This document shows, in pieces, positions 24,388 through 38,040 of a DNA stretch of 64,000 nt. The stretch is from Limanda limanda. Its lineage: Eukaryota > Chordata > Actinopteri > Pleuronectiformes > Pleuronectidae. Both the position numbers and the translations under genes were made by a program. The notes under the pieces are model-generated. The model was given only the letters and a program-made list of their open reading frames with translations. It searched no databases and was not told the origin of the DNA. Each line of letters starts with the position of its first letter. Within the stretch, counting starts at the first letter, position 1. The stretch covers positions 24,452,090 through 24,516,089 of the forward strand of contig NC_083638.1 of NCBI RefSeq assembly GCF_963576545.1, given 5' to 3'.

Positions 24388-25689
24388 TGATTTTACTATT
24401 GTGTAATCATCGAAATTGTACACTTTAATAATAATACTCTGTATTTGATCATATTTGATTGTCAGATCATATGTAGCATAAGTAAGAACCATTATTTGTT
24501 GGTAAAATAATATGGATATATAATAATGGATTTCTCTGCTGTAATGTTGAGACATGGCCACTCAGTGGCAGTGCTAGCCTCCAGCTAACATCTGAGACAG
24601 TAATTCTGTAGAGGCAATATTTCTTTTAGGTGTTTCAATGGCCTAGTTTCTAGTATTTAGGGGAATCTATCAACATAAATGGCACATAATATTCATTATT
24701 GTTTAAATCCGTGTAAAATCCCTTGGGGTTGATTATTTGTTTATTTTTATTACCTTAGAATGAGCCCTTCATATCTATCTTCCATTGTGACTGACATGTT
24801 TATACTGTGGTCCAGAATGGAAAAATCCAGCACTGGCTCTACCTGAAGGGTCAGAGGTTTCATATTCCTGGAAGGGGAAGGTGACTGGAAGGGTATTCAG
24901 TTGGATGTAATATGCTACTTTACCACTAGATGACACTTAATCGATACTGAACATATACAGTTAATTTAAATCATGAAACCACAATGACCCCTCAAAGACC
25001 AAGTCTATCCACTGTCGTTTATGGGTCATTGCAAATTTGGAAGTTATTACACACAGATTCTGACTATGTTGTTAGGACAGTAATAGTTTTTTGGAACAGT
25101 ATTTTGTTGGCTACCTCTGTGAGCCGAGTTTATACATTTATACAAATTGACATGACAGCCCTGCAACTGGGGGACAACTATAGAATGTATATAAAGATAG
25201 ACAATGTGACTGTACCCTAAAAGTAAAACCAAAACATCATGATTGCCAGCTGGTGGCTGCTGTATAAGGGCACGGTAGCAAGCAATGCTGCGATTGGCCT
25301 CGCCACAGGAAATGAAGGTTTTATTTACTTCCTTACTGAAATTGGAAATAATTAACGGAAGGCTAAGAATCCTCTTCATCACAACTCCTGGCTCCTCGAA
25401 GGCAGTGGTTAAAGAACACGTTGAAAAACTTTTTCTAAAAGATGGCTTCAAAAATCTAGAAATTAGTACATAAAGCATTAAGTACTCAAAAGGCACTTCT
25501 GGCAAGAATGAGTGTTGTAATATGGGAAATATATTTAAGTGTATATTTACAGACGTCAGTATTCATGATTGAAAATCAACAATTACTATATATTATATCA
25601 CCTCAATATTAACAGCTATGTACCACTTCCGATTTAAGGACGTTTATTTGGTTATTTCATGTGTTCAAATATCTGTTATTTGACGCTGT

Positions 25690-25908
25690 AAGAATGGAGT
25701 GAAACGTCACGACTGGGGGCAGCAGACGACTGCAGTGGGCTCGCTCGCTGCTGTTATTCTGTCATCCAGGTTCCGGGGCGGCGCCGCTGCCAGCCGCTGT
25801 GCCTCGGTCACGTGACCTTCCCTAGTCGGTCCGACACACAGAGTGATGCTCGAGCAGCCAGCGCCTCCAGCCCTCTCTCATCCGGACCGGAGGTGACTCG
25901 TTCCTCAG
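25690..25908 (+). promoter_or_regulatory. apba2: CpG-rich promoter and candidate non-coding exon 1 of apba2
   Basis: A local island of CpG in an AT-rich background, with a GC-box-like ggggcggcgcc, a perfect palindrome GGTCACGTGACC at 25806-25817 (E-box of the USF/TFE type) and an ACGTCA half-site near 25704. It ends in a consensus donor, CCTCAG|GTAAGA, at 25908/25909. The only ATG in the putative exon (25846) opens a 16-codon uORF that stops at 25894-25896. It is the best-looking plus-strand first exon upstream of the apba2 coding exons, but the link across about 29 kb is inferred from orientation and splice signals, not proven. It could serve another transcript. Confidence 0.5.
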
Positions 25909-26005
25909 GTAAGACCCCCTGCTGTGGTTAACAGAATATGTCACGAAGATGAAAGCTAATCGTCGATGATCCGCTCGGGCGAGTCGTTCAGCCCCTCTCC
26001 TCTCC

Positions 26006-26043
26006 GGAGGAAGAGGAGGAGGAGGAGGAGGAGGAGGAGGAGC
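26006..26043 (+). repeat. GGA trinucleotide microsatellite
   Basis: About 12 GGA units with one AGA variant, 100 bp downstream of the candidate exon 1 donor, inside the CpG-rich patch. Purine-only on one strand. Confidence 0.9.
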
Positions 26044-28939
26044 AGCGGGGGATGGATGCTGATCTCCCCGCAGCCTGTGGATGTGGAGCCGGGGCGTCGG
26101 TGCTAGCGACGGGGCGCTGGGCTCTGAACATATATACAGTCTATGGCTCTGACCTATTAGAACGAACGCATCACTGGGTTGTGGACTGGGATTCGGTTTG
26201 TGGAAGTGTGTCCGCACCTCACACTTCAGACCCGCGGTGATTCATCCCTGCGCAGCCCAGGTCTACGCCTAAATGTATCGATTGTACTTCTGTTAACCAC
26301 AGGCCTTTAGAGTCTCATCCGATGGGGAAGGTCATCAATTTGTACATGTCCTCAATGGTCCAGTTCCTGCATCGTTCACACCTTCATCTGCAGCTGCTCT
26401 GAGTTCTCTTCATATGGCTTTTTCCACTCTGATATCTGCCCCTGTCTTTATTATGCATCCCCTTAACATACTCTCGTCTAATTTAATGACACATTAATTT
26501 GAATTTCTCCCATGGTGCCAATCTATCAAACCTGAAGTTGAATACTGGCTCACTACACCCCTGCATGGAGCATGTACTGTAAGGATCCAAGTTGCGTTGG
26601 TCCTCAGTGAAATTCATCTGAATCCTACACTCGGTGGAGGATTTGTCCGTTTGTCTGTTGTTTTTTGTTGTTGTTGTTGTGTTGCTTTCCTTCAGTGCCT
26701 TGCCTGCTGTGTACCACTCTGAGCCAGCACCAGCCATCGGGGAGGGCAGTTGCTGACAGGCGTTGTGTCTCGCTGTTCATTGTTTTAAGGGAGCTGGGGA
26801 CATGGCTCTGCAGCCTCTGCTTTGCATCATGCAATGTTCCATCCGAACCATCTGCCCCTTGCCCTCACCCAGTCATGCAGAATGCTCCTCGGTCAGCCAC
26901 TGTCCACTTGTGATGTGATATGTCTCCGGGCTTTTCCGAAGTCTTGTTGTGTTTGTTTTTTTCCTTGTAGCACTGAGTGAGTGGTACTGGTCCCTGTAGT
27001 TGATGCAGTCAACAGTGGGAAGACTATAGACCACATGTTTACTTGCATCCGTGGCAATTCCAGGAAACCTTATTGATGATGTAGTAGGATTTAGATCTGT
27101 GAGACTTCCATTCAACATTCAGCTCTTTTTCAAATGATAAAACATGATTGGTTGGCTCAGGAATATGTAATCTTTTGCTCAAGCTGCATCAAATCTGAGA
27201 CTCTCATAGATGTCAGATGTTCCCATAATATCTCCAATTGGATTTCATCATGACCCATTAATTATTCTCTAGCGAAATAACAAAATTACCATAAATGGTT
27301 AATTGTTGGTGTAAACATAGCCTCTTTGGTGGAGGTTTTCCTGCAACATGATTGGTTGAATCATTAGCTCAGCAGTATTTAGACCAAAATAATTCTAGAA
27401 GTTAATATTTGGATTGCAGGTTTCTGAGAATAAAAGCCAACAGTTGGGAGATAGGACGGAAGGAGCAGGGAAACCAAAGCTGTGGTGCAGTTGAGGAGGA
27501 GAGTGACGACCAGGAATATGGAGGATGAGGGCGGATATAGGAGAGTAATGTATGGCTCTTAGAGAAGGTGAGGAGCCCCCGGAGAGCCATTATGGAAATC
27601 TATAAGGCCTTGGAGGATGCACACAACATGTTTACCTGCGTTGCTATGCTGAAAAGAGGAGAAGCTTAGTTTTCATCCTTATCCTGCTCCTCCTGTGGTT
27701 TTGTGTTGGTCTGTCGTCTCTTTTTCCACATTGTCCTCTTGTGCATTTATCTCTGTTACACCCCTGTTGCGTCTCTCCATCTCTGTAGCCAGGGACAGCT
27801 TTTCTGAGTAGCACCTGCACTGAAGGACAAACACCCTCCTTACAGTCTGCTGCGTGGGCTCTTACTCCTGCTGCAGCCAGAGGAGGCTAAATCCGACTCC
27901 GATGGGGGAAACAAAATAGGGCAACTGCCTCGAGCCCTGCTGCACAATTTATGAAGGATAATAACTATTTGGAAATGTGTGATTAAACCATTATCATATC
28001 AGGGCAATCAATCTAAACACCAGGTCTGATCAAACAACAATATCTCTTTAGCAGGAATGAGTGTGTCTCTCTGTGGCAGCACACATGGCCGTGCTGCAGG
28101 GAAATCAGTTATCTGTTACATAATATCATGTGTAATATCTTCTTAAAAGCTTTACTCTGTACACTATGGATTTCACGTGTCGTACATTTACATTGTCTCT
28201 GCGGTCTAAAACATGTTAGTGTGGGAGGGAGAATAACACTCTATCGTGCCCTCTAGCAAAAACATGATTCCTAGATGATAAACCTACAGATGAAGCTACA
28301 GGGTGGGTGTGGATTTGCATGCTGCAATACTGTTAAAAAGGCAACTGCAATGATGATTTATGAGTAGGCTTTTTCAAGGTAAGTGTTTCTGCAGTGTTAT
28401 TACGGACAATTGCGGTTCTTTAGAATTGCCTTGTGAATGAGCAATTGAGGCAAGGAAATTTCTGTCTATCACAGGATTGAGCATGTGGACTTTAAGAGCT
28501 GTAAGCCACACAGTCGCTGTGGTAACTAGCAAACAGAGACGTGCAGAGGGATTACAATGTTTTACACCTTAAAGCTTGTTGTAGGTTAATCCACTGAGTA
28601 TACATTTATTTTAATATGATATTTTACCTTTTAAGTTACAGTCTTACGTTCGTCTGACAGAAAAAGACTGCATGTCCACTCAAAAAAGGAGTTTATTAGC
28701 TGCATATGTTAAATATATTTCTTATCAATTAGGTACAATAATTTATTTAATTCTTTACTTCTGTCATCATTTTCAGAGACCAAGAAGCTTGTTTCATCTA
28801 ACGTACACTCGTAAACCCTTGAAGATGTTCAAGTACAACTGCATGTGGGGCATTTTTTCCTTGATACAAAGATAACTAGAAGACCGCATACCTCTGGCAA
28901 TTACTTATCTCACCATGTTAAAGAAAGTGTGAAAAACAT

Positions 28940-29090
28940 CCCGGATTCTTAATCAGCATCCACTTTAACATTTAATGGATTTTCCTTGGGTCATGCACCA
29001 CCCCTCCGCTTTTTATTTAATAGCTTTTGAGTTATCCTGCTGACAGACGAACAAACAAATATCAAGGAAAACAACAACCTCCTTGACATA
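28940..29090 (+). repeat. Teleost interspersed repeat (AACATAACCTCC family)
   Basis: Contains ttaatggattttccttgggt, catgcaccacccctcc and ctgctgacagacgaacaaac, in the same order as expected for the 61235-61612 family. It ends in a decayed aacaacctccttg. Confidence 0.6.
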
Positions 29091-31263
29091 GATAATTATT
29101 TCTTGTGCAAAATAATTTTGCGTTAGTTGCCAGTCATCAAACATTTTGATTGTTTCAGCCCCCTTTGGACTCACAGCCTGTATAATAAACACCACTCTGG
29201 GCACCATGTTTGTTTGAATTCATGTGCCTGGAAGTAAGCGCCAAGCTCTATCTTTCCAATGATGATGCATAAGAAAATGGCAAATTGTGATTGGCTAGGC
29301 AGCCGAGAGAAGTGTGTCATAGCTCCTGGTCACGACGCGGCAATAATTTATGACTCAATAATTTTTTACCATAACAGACCAAAATATCTTGTCATCTCAC
29401 CACAGCATTCTTCACCGTCTGTAGAGGATATATGATAGCACTGAGCTGTTCAACTTGTAGAAAATAGGATGTATATGAATCACATGCACAGATTTTCTTC
29501 GTAACCCTTAACGTTTCAACTAAGTGGTCATCAGTAAGAGGAATTTAGATCAGCTCAGCTCTGCTGGTTGAAAATATACAGAATCTGTCTATTCTTTCCT
29601 TTCTGTCGACCTTTGTATTGTACAAGCTAATTTGAAATAGCACTGTAACCTAAAATATCTAAAGAGAGACTCAGTGATCGTCCTGCATTGAATAGCTGCT
29701 GGCTGCTCTGTTTGCATCGTAATGACTTTATTCTTTGGCTATTTGCTTCCAAACAGATTACTATTCTTTCACCTTTTTCTATCAGTCTATGGTTCAATCA
29801 CAATCCACTGTTCATCACAACAGTCTTTTAGTCAAGTAAATGACTAAATTATGAAATTACTTACCTTCCTCTATCAGGTGTTAATGCTGCTCTAAATCAA
29901 TATTCACATCTCATCTATAAGGTTGACCTTTTGGATTTAAAATTCTCCACAACCATAAAAAATGCCATGTTATATAACAGTTAGGCAATTGTCTATAAGC
30001 ATGAATATCTTGGCAGGAGATGTGTCATCCCTTGTTGTCCAGCTCATGCCACTTCTAGTATTACACACATTAATATGACAGTCATATGAGTTCTTCTCAA
30101 GTTGTTTTGACACTGCTGTCCCGTTCGATTTATGTTTTTCCTTGAAAGTGTGATCTTTGTCTCTGCCTCTGCTGTGCTTTAAAAAAATCTCTCCACACTT
30201 GATCTGGAGACAAATCTATTGCCTGTACTTTTCATTTACTTGCTACTATGATCTCTTGGCTTGATCGGTCTTTGAGAGGTCGAGGGTTATTCTCCATGAA
30301 GTGTTGACTCTTAGCTCTGTGATATGACCCGTTATTATCTTTAGTAACAGGTAAAGTAGACTTGTAGAAATCCAGGTCACATCCTCTGGATCAGTCAGGC
30401 GTGTTGAAGGGCGCGCTGTTTCAAGATTTAGTCCTTTCATCCTTTGTGACGGTTCTTTAAATGTGTGCCAGTCTTTGAACCGTAGATTCATTGTTTTTTT
30501 TGTCGGAGTAGATAAAAAAACCAGGGTGCTTCAGCTACTGTATCAATGCTATATCAATAAATGATCCTCTCTGCCATTTTTATTATCATTCCTATCTCAC
30601 TGTCTCTCTTTCCTGCTGTAAAGGCTTTATTGCCGGAAAAGTCAGTCTCCAGGGTTCCTCTGGATTTAGTCAAGTATGAACTTGACTAAATCAATTCATT
30701 TTATTAAATGCATGCTATTAAAAGAAAAAAGTGGATCCTGTCACAGTAAAAACCCAGTGAAGGTTATATATATATATATTTCAATAAGCTAAGAGAACAT
30801 TTGGTCAGAGATGAGGAACCTTTTTCCGATGATGAGCCTTTTAAATTCTTAGCCTTCCACAGTACATGGTGGGGCTGATGGACAAGTCACGTGAGCCTGA
30901 ACACATGTGACACCTACTATCATGACAACAGTATAAGTGCTTTTTAAGATTTTAGTGTCAATCCTGTTTAAGCCAAATGTGCCTATATAGTATGTCCCCT
31001 ATCCATTTTGGTTATCGGGTCAGGGCGAGGGAGTGCGGGAATGACAAGCACTAAATGGTCCGACCAGCAGACCAGGGACCTGCTACTCAAGGCTTATGCA
31101 CCATCATGGTATGCGTCCTAATCTTTGGTTTATCGGCTCACCTCAATGTTGAGATTTGAAACCCTTTTAAAAACATATAATGTGTCTGTAGATTATAAAA
31201 CACAACTCTCATTTATGTGTCTCTTGGCATAAAGATGATGCTGAAGCAAGCAGAATCATAGAA

Positions 31264-31640
31264 GATACACTTTATTAATCCCACACACATGCACAAACAT
31301 GCAAAGACACACTCATGCATTGGGGAAATTAGTCCTCTGCATTTCACCCATCTGGTGCAGGACACACTGCAGAGCAGAGCAGTGGGCTGCCAGGTACGGC
31401 GCCCGGGGAGCAGATGTTGGGGGAGTAAGGTGCCTTGCTCAGGGGCACTAGACAGGGTAGGGAGAAGAGTCCTTTTGAACTTTGGACAGGTCCAGGTTCG
31501 TTACACCATCCAGGCAAGTTTCCGCCGAAACTCCGAGGAGACGAACCGTGGAATCGAACCAGCATCGAACCAGAGACCCCTTCTCTGCCAGTAGTCCAAG
31601 TTTTTCTGCCACTAGTCCACCGCCTCTCATATCCTGTTTC
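31264..31640 (-). repeat. Teleost retroelement 3' end
   Basis: Begins gatacactttattaatccca and includes cagtgggctgccaggtacgg, gcgcccggggagcag, gccttgctcaggggcac and gaatcgaaccagc. These are familiar components of an abundant fish repeat, probably a non-LTR element read on the minus strand. All ORFs across it (31289-31742) are repeat artefacts. Confidence 0.6.
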
Positions 31641-34600
31641 AGAGAGTTTCAGTATCCACAGATGATATCTACTGGCAATCCCTGTACTATATTTACAGTG
31701 AGCTCTATCTGGACCTGTTATCAGGTTTTCATTTCAAACTGAATATATTTTTGGGACATGGCTTGCAGTCTGAACCAGCTGAAAGCAAGGACCACTTTTT
31801 TCCCCTAGTCTGCCTCAGCAATGTCAAGTGAACAAACATAATCTCTGGATGTCTTGTGTGGGTTGAAAGTAGTTGAAACTGCAGTTCATTTCCCCAAGTG
31901 TAGTTGTGTCCCTTGGATCCAATGAGGTGATGTGAAAACACCTCCCTTTATTGGCTTGCAAATGAGTCCAAATCAGTTTCACACTCTTTGGTTTAATCAG
32001 GTCAAATTGGGAGGAAAGCAAAATGGTGAAAAAGAAAGCGAGAGAATGGAATAAAGAAGCAGAGAAACGCTTCTCTCGCAGTGCTCTGTAAAAACGTAAC
32101 CCATTCTCAGCTGCATTAATCATGGGTGACGCAAAATAATCACTCCTTGACAACATTCAGGGAGAAAGACGTAGAGAATAAGAAGCACTGAAACAGCGCT
32201 ACCGAATGACTGGTTCTGTCTGACTTCTGTCCTCTTTGATATATCTGATAATCTGATCAATTTGACCAGATGAAAAAACATACTGTGCAATTGTAGATAC
32301 TAGGGTTTGAACTAGTTCAGCATTTGGTACCATTCCCCAACAGTACCTTTTTTCTGTACTTCACTAGCTCTGTAACATTTGTTGTCACTGTGTCACAGTG
32401 TTTGCATAGTGCTTACTGTAAATTGGTATTCTATTAAGGGCACTCTTGTACTGTTAGTGTTGACTAGTGCTTGTAAAAATGCTAAGCTAATTCAAAGAAA
32501 GATAGTGAAAAAGTCCAGTTATCTCCAAGAACAACTTAATCCAAACTGCTAATTACCCGAAGATAGCGATGTCTCACTTCTCCCCCATTGCCCAGTTTTC
32601 CTTCGGAGCTTCTTCAGTCTCCTCTTCTGTCCTCCCATTGACCTGGAGTATGGATTTACTTAACTCATGCTCTCTCTCTCTTGTGCTCTCTTACCCTTTT
32701 GCCCAGATGTGCTCAGAGGTACCGGCATTTGGCACAGTTTAGTTTAACGTGAATCAGTTGGTCGGATTGAATATTATGTTTGGTATCCAACCCTTGTAAC
32801 CTCACTGTTCTAAACCTCATCAGCAAGAAGAGATTAAAATATCTGAAAGATTATTTAGCTTCAGAGCTTAGGGATGAACATCTTGTCAGTGTGGGACTTG
32901 ATCCAAAATGGAATCCAAATCTATTGAATATTGTAGTACAATATGTTCAGAGTGCAAGAACATTAAATCATAATGATACAGTCAAGACCACTTAACTAAA
33001 GCGGATCAACTAAAATATTAGACAACTTTTATATACTGCATTTACTCAGCTGTTCATCATCCATTTGGCTTTCCTCGCTCTCAGCATGTCTTCATCGTGT
33101 GCTAATATGTTTTCATGCAATTCTCAGGCAGCATACAGCAAATGTTAATGGCCTTCAATTTGGACAAGAAAAAGGATTTTGAAATGTATGCAGACAAAAG
33201 AGGCAGATGCTGTACTGACTATTTAAAGGCTCTGATTTAAAAAACATGTTGTTTCATAAGCGATAACCTTGGCTAAAAGTAAGCATTATTAGTTTTCAGG
33301 TTATGCGAGTGTGTGTGCTAACGCTAGTGTGTGCATGACCTTAATAAACCCATTTTACCTTCCCTCCTGCTGTGCCGTGTGTCATTAGACGACTCCGCTC
33401 CCTCTGTATGCTGTCACTTATCTCATTACTTAGACCTTAGATGCATTCACCAGACCTGCTTATTAGGTACCACATTTGTTTGAAGAGCAGCATGGCATTA
33501 GCATTTAGATGTGCAGAGAGCTTCACCTGCTGCTGCTGCCTTTGTTGGGCAGCACAGACAAATTCATGAGTTTCTTTTTCCAGCACAGACAGATGGCTGC
33601 AATTGGGAGAAACTGTGTTTTTCTTTAAGATGCAAAGGTAAATGTTCTTCCATATAAAATGCGTCATGCTGGGATAAAAAATTACTTCATTTTAATAGCA
33701 CTTATCTAAACTAGGTTGCAAAGTGATTCACAAGAATCCATGGCATAAAGATGAATTAACTAAAATAAAAGGGATTCATTTAATTTCAATTTTAAGAGCC
33801 AAATCATAACATAATAAGGTCAAGATCTTAAAATCTTTAGAGAAACACAACATTTTCCACAATGAGCGAGCATCATTGTGAATCAGGCTGAATTCTGTAC
33901 CAGCTTCTGGGCCATTATTTCTACAGCCAGACAAGTTTGTTGATGACAGCATAGATGATTGTTCATTTGTGGTGGAAGTGAGACCAAAACTGTGATACAA
34001 ATGTCCACAATCTTGTTGTTCTGATACGAAAGATAGAACTTTTATACCTCTAACCTCGGTGTACCCCCATCCAACTCCAACCCTAGCCTGTTGACCCCTG
34101 CTGCAGTTGCACCCTAATGAGCTCTCATTTCTGAACAAATGTAACAATGCAATTTATTCATTATTAAATTGAGATTGTGTCTGAAAACATGTAAGATGCT
34201 CACTCTGAGGATAGAGTTTGTGAATACCACTGGAGTAAACTTGAATGGCCCATGTGGAAATCCCTGAAGTCTATATTCTCTCAAATTAACAGCAGAATGC
34301 GACTCCACTGGTTGCAAAAAGCACTCATCACTTGATTTATATTGTCAGTAAACATATTCATGAAGCAGCTCCTCGGGCTCACCTTAACCATAACCATCTG
34401 CAAATGTGGTTACTGCAAAATGCCAAAGTTTTCAATCAACTTGTTATTGACAGCAGTTTCCATCTTTATGTTTGTTTTTTTGTTGTGGGTTTTACCCATT
34501 ATTACCTTTTCTATCAGGGATTGTTCCCTTTGGGCTCATTGCTAAATATCAGATGAGGCCATTCTGCCTTCTTTAGTTGTTTCGCACACCACAAGCATGT

Positions 34601-36179
34601 ATAGAGCTTAGCTGTTGCTCAGTTATTGCTCTGGGACAGGACGTCACGTCAGCAGGGCAGTGAGCAACCTTGTAAAATGTTGACGCAGTGTTAAATGTCG
34701 GGGAACAGCTTATGCAAGGTTTTAGAGCAAGCAGGGAATTGTGCGCCCTTGCCTGTCATGTGAGACAAGGGAGAGAAGTTTGAGATCAATGGGGATAGAT
34801 TTCCTGCTGAAGATTGGCTTTGATGAGCTGAGTTATGGTCGTTCATACAGGTGTGTTGTCTATAGGTCAGCTTGTTTTTATGTGTTTGTTTTTGTCCTGA
34901 CATGAGTGTACACAGTAGTGAGGTATGCTGACTTTTCTCATCAATGTGCTGTTCCATCATATATTATCCCATAGGACTGAAATCCAATTATACCTGTCAT
35001 GACTGTTTATTAGTCTTAGTGAATAAACCACATGGAACAATTGACTGATTCCTAAATAATAGACAGGGCCATCAAAAATGATTTTTTTGTTCAATTCCTT
35101 ATTATGTGTTCAGTCTCATAGTAGAACAGTCTCTACACGTTTGGGTTGTGATTTGTCAATTAGTCCTACAATAATTTCGTAACTAGTTGATTATCAGGTT
35201 CTAGATTAAATTCGAATCATGATTATGTCACTCCAGGGTTCTAGCAAATTATTCAATTATTTTGGTTTTCTGATTAATTTTATATTTACACATCAGCAAC
35301 TGCTTTGGCCCAGGTAAATATGACACCCTACAGAGGGAAATCATATAGTCTACTTCTGCATAGTAGCAAACTGTTAGTTTCTTTGTGTGTAAGGAGCCAC
35401 AGTAGCCTGTTAAGACTTGCTTTTTTGATTCATATTTATTATAATTTTGACCTACACTATGTTTTCTGAATTTCTTATCTAGGAAAATATACACAAACAG
35501 CAATACCAGCAGTTAATAATTTAATGTTTCTTGGTACCAAAACTGTGAAGCATGTATGGTTTGGCTTAATTTAACTCACAGTTCCAAAGATAACACACCG
35601 GTGGGAATAAGGCTATACAATTGTGTAAAGTTCCTAGATTGCAGCAGTCTTGAGAATCGTGTTTTGTCTCAAACGCTGTTTAGCTGCAGTGTGCTGCAGT
35701 GTGAGTTGGACCTGTGGGACCAATACAAGCCTCAGGGCTGTATGCAAGTAGGAGGGGAGTCATGGTGAACTAGAGCAGTGGTGAGATGAGAGAGGCTTTG
35801 CCATTGTAACCACTCCTAATGCACTCCTCTCTCTGTGTTACGTTTCTCATGCATCTTGTGTGGACAAACATCTCTTCACTTTGTGGGGACACACCCAGCA
35901 TCTGAAAATAACTGGGTCATTATTAGATCAATTTCTTGTTCTATGTTCTATGACTGAAAATGAGGGGGAAAACACATAGGGCTGTCATTTTTTAGCAGAA
36001 ATCCAGCTCGTACAAATTTGACATGATACGCAAGACTTTCAAATATATCTGAGCGTTCCCTCCAGTGCATGCAGTCAGGTTGAACACTTGACGTTACTCC
36101 ATTCGTCTGTGGGGCCTCCTCAACTGCTGCTAACAGCCCTTTTTTTCAGATCAGCATGCAGATTTGCTGTCATTGAATG

Positions 36180-36520
36180 GTATGGTACGGCAGCTGCATG
36201 GAACAAAGACGAGAAACAGCTTTACCTTTGTTGGTTACTTTGCCAATTGCCATCTGTGCTTAACGGCTTTGTTTGCTAGCATCCTCCATATCAAAACAAA
36301 GACTTACTTAACTCTTCAAGAGGGCATGCAATGGGTCAAGCTGCCAGTGATCGCCCTCTTCTGCATCATAAGGCAAACTACTTCAGATGGTCTGATGCTC
36401 TTGTTGTCAGTATACTTTGAATTTGAACAGACATTAGGGTTCAATAATGAACTATGACACCCACGTTCAAATGAATGTTTGAGCTTCAAGGAAAAACTGA
36501 AAGCCCTAGTGTATAATAGT
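36180..36520 (+). repeat. Teleost dispersed repeat, copy 1
   Basis: Shares aacggctttgtttg, tcctccat, a caagagg block, caaactacttcagatggtct and the following at-gc motif with 37285-37530. It also shares ggcagctgcatgg-acaaaga with 42942-42963. Diverged copies; class unknown. Confidence 0.6.
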
Positions 36521-37284
36521 AATTTATAGCATTTTATTTTGGTACGTTTGAGAAGGAATTGCTGGAGTAGCACCTTAAATGGCTTTTTTCATTACACTCA
36601 GGCATTGCTCATGTTTTTCTTTTCTCATGTTTCTGCCAAACTTTGTATTCCCCTGGAGGAACGAGTGTGTGAGTGTAGTTCATTTGCAGTTCAATCGCTC
36701 ATTTTGTTTCTCACTTTATTCCCTGACTCCAACATTTGGCCAGATAAATCAATGCATCTCAGCTGAGGACCATAACATGTAAGTTGTTTAGAGTTTTCGT
36801 TTACAGCCAGCTGTTTTTGAAGATATTCAGTCACTTTCGACAGTAATTCATGCATAAATAAGTGTAAACCTCTGGATATAGTTTTGTGTCATCTCATGGG
36901 AATCACAGAAGATTAGCTATTCTGTTATTTGGTAAATAGCTGCCACTGTTGATATCTTCAACACATCTTACAAAGAGCCGTCATACTGACACTATGCTGC
37001 TGCTGGTGTTTTATTTGGTCAATCTGAACCAACTGCTGAGTCGGGACAGTAACCTTGAGGCTGTCACAAGGGGACTCAGGCCGCAAGGATGAGATCTGAC
37101 ATGTGGTCTTGGCTCCGTGGCAGATGGTGAAGCCCTGCTGACAGTTTGGAAAAATACAGCTGAGCTAATGTAGCTCCTTCCCAAGGTTCTGCTGTAGAAA
37201 TGTTATTGCAGGCCACTCCCTCTCATGTAGCCACACATTTGTCACAAACAATGCAGGTCCAGAAAATGTAGCTTCTCAGATGCT

Positions 37285-37530
37285 TTGGTGTTGTGATTGT
37301 CCGCAACGGCTTTGTTTGGTACTGTCCTCCATTTTGATAGAAAAACAATAATACTTTTGACTAACTTTACCGATAGGTCAAGAGGGTTGATGGCGAGGTG
37401 CCCTCTGCTGGATCTAGAAACAAACCACCTCAGACGGTCTAATGCCTTGTAGACTGTATAATTTGAACTCAAACAGGTCATTACACCTTGATTCACACTG
37501 GCACATACATTGGAATGAATCTTCAAATTT
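37285..37530 (+). repeat. Teleost dispersed repeat, copy 2
   Basis: Same order of blocks as 36180-36520 (caacggctttgtttggt, cctccat, gtcaagaggg, accacctcagacggtctaat). It contains gccctctgctgg, a phrase frequent in fish repeats. Confidence 0.6.
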
Positions 37531-37581
37531 CAAAATAAAAAGGGACAGCCTTAGGAGACTCTAAATTTAACATGTGAATAG

Positions 37582-37682
37582 TGATATGTTGGCCCTACGG
37601 ACTGGCGGCCTGTCCAGGTTGTACCTAGCCTCTTGTCAAATGCCAGCTGGATTTGAGTTATAGATAATCAATGGATGGATCT
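37582..37682 (+). repeat. Partial copy of the ATGG-tailed teleost repeat
   Basis: Contains actggcggcctgtccaggtt and a degenerate agctgg block, and ends tcaatggatggat. Same family as 4931-5192. Confidence 0.65.
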
Positions 37683-37989
37683 ATATAAATGTATCTCCAA
37701 TCCAACATCATCTTCACTTCACTACTCATTTATTCCTGCACTGCAGCAGTGGCAGCTGGTCGGAGTTGCGGTATCGCACTTCCATCGTCCTGCACTGAAG
37801 ATATGAGATTGTCATATCTCTCACTACTGTGACCCAACAATCCCATTTGACCTCATCTCCCCTGGTACTTTCTGCACATGCAGGCAGGGGACAGTTCAAA
37901 GCTCAGTGTTCATGCCGAACTGTGTGTGTCTTCATGCGGGTTGTCAGTTTGATGCTCAGCTTGACGCTCTCTCTCCTTTTGTGCTTTAG

Positions 37990-38040
37990 GTCATCGCCTG
38001 GAGAAAATAAAAGAGCTGCTCTTCCTACCTACGGATATCA
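37990..38040 (+). other. apba2: Candidate 51-nt non-coding leader exon of apba2
   Basis: A pyrimidine-rich tract ending ttttgtgctttag at 37989 is followed by 51 nt and a textbook donor, GTAAGT, at 38041. The segment has no ATG, as expected for a leader exon between a first exon at 25.9 kb and the coding exon at 55.3 kb. Two of its three frames are open, so a small coding exon of an unrecognised gene is the alternative. Only the splice-site quality supports it. Confidence 0.4.

Larger units (their letters stand above)
19301..25689. other. Intergenic stretch without a recognised gene
   Basis: Contains an ATC trinucleotide run (19871-19912), a retroelement tail (22051-22131) and a stop-poor C/T-rich segment (23677-24387). 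The rest is AT-rich and featureless to me. Confidence 0.5.
25909..37989 (+). other. Putative apba2 leader intron 1
   Basis: 12.1 kb between the candidate donor at 25909 and the candidate acceptor at 37989. Contains a GGA run (26006-26043), retroelement tails (28940-29090 and 31264-31640) and a repeat pair (36180-36520 and 37285-37530). No coding exon recognised; ORFs of up to 130 codons here look random. Confidence 0.45.

Noticed and set aside
31289..31742. Overlapping ORFs of 60-101 codons on both strands
   Set aside because: They fall within a multicopy retroelement 3' end.
32780..32995. 71-codon plus-strand ORF with a plausible-looking protein composition
   Set aside because: No recognised motif, no start context and no splice sites. 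Compatible with chance in AT-rich DNA.
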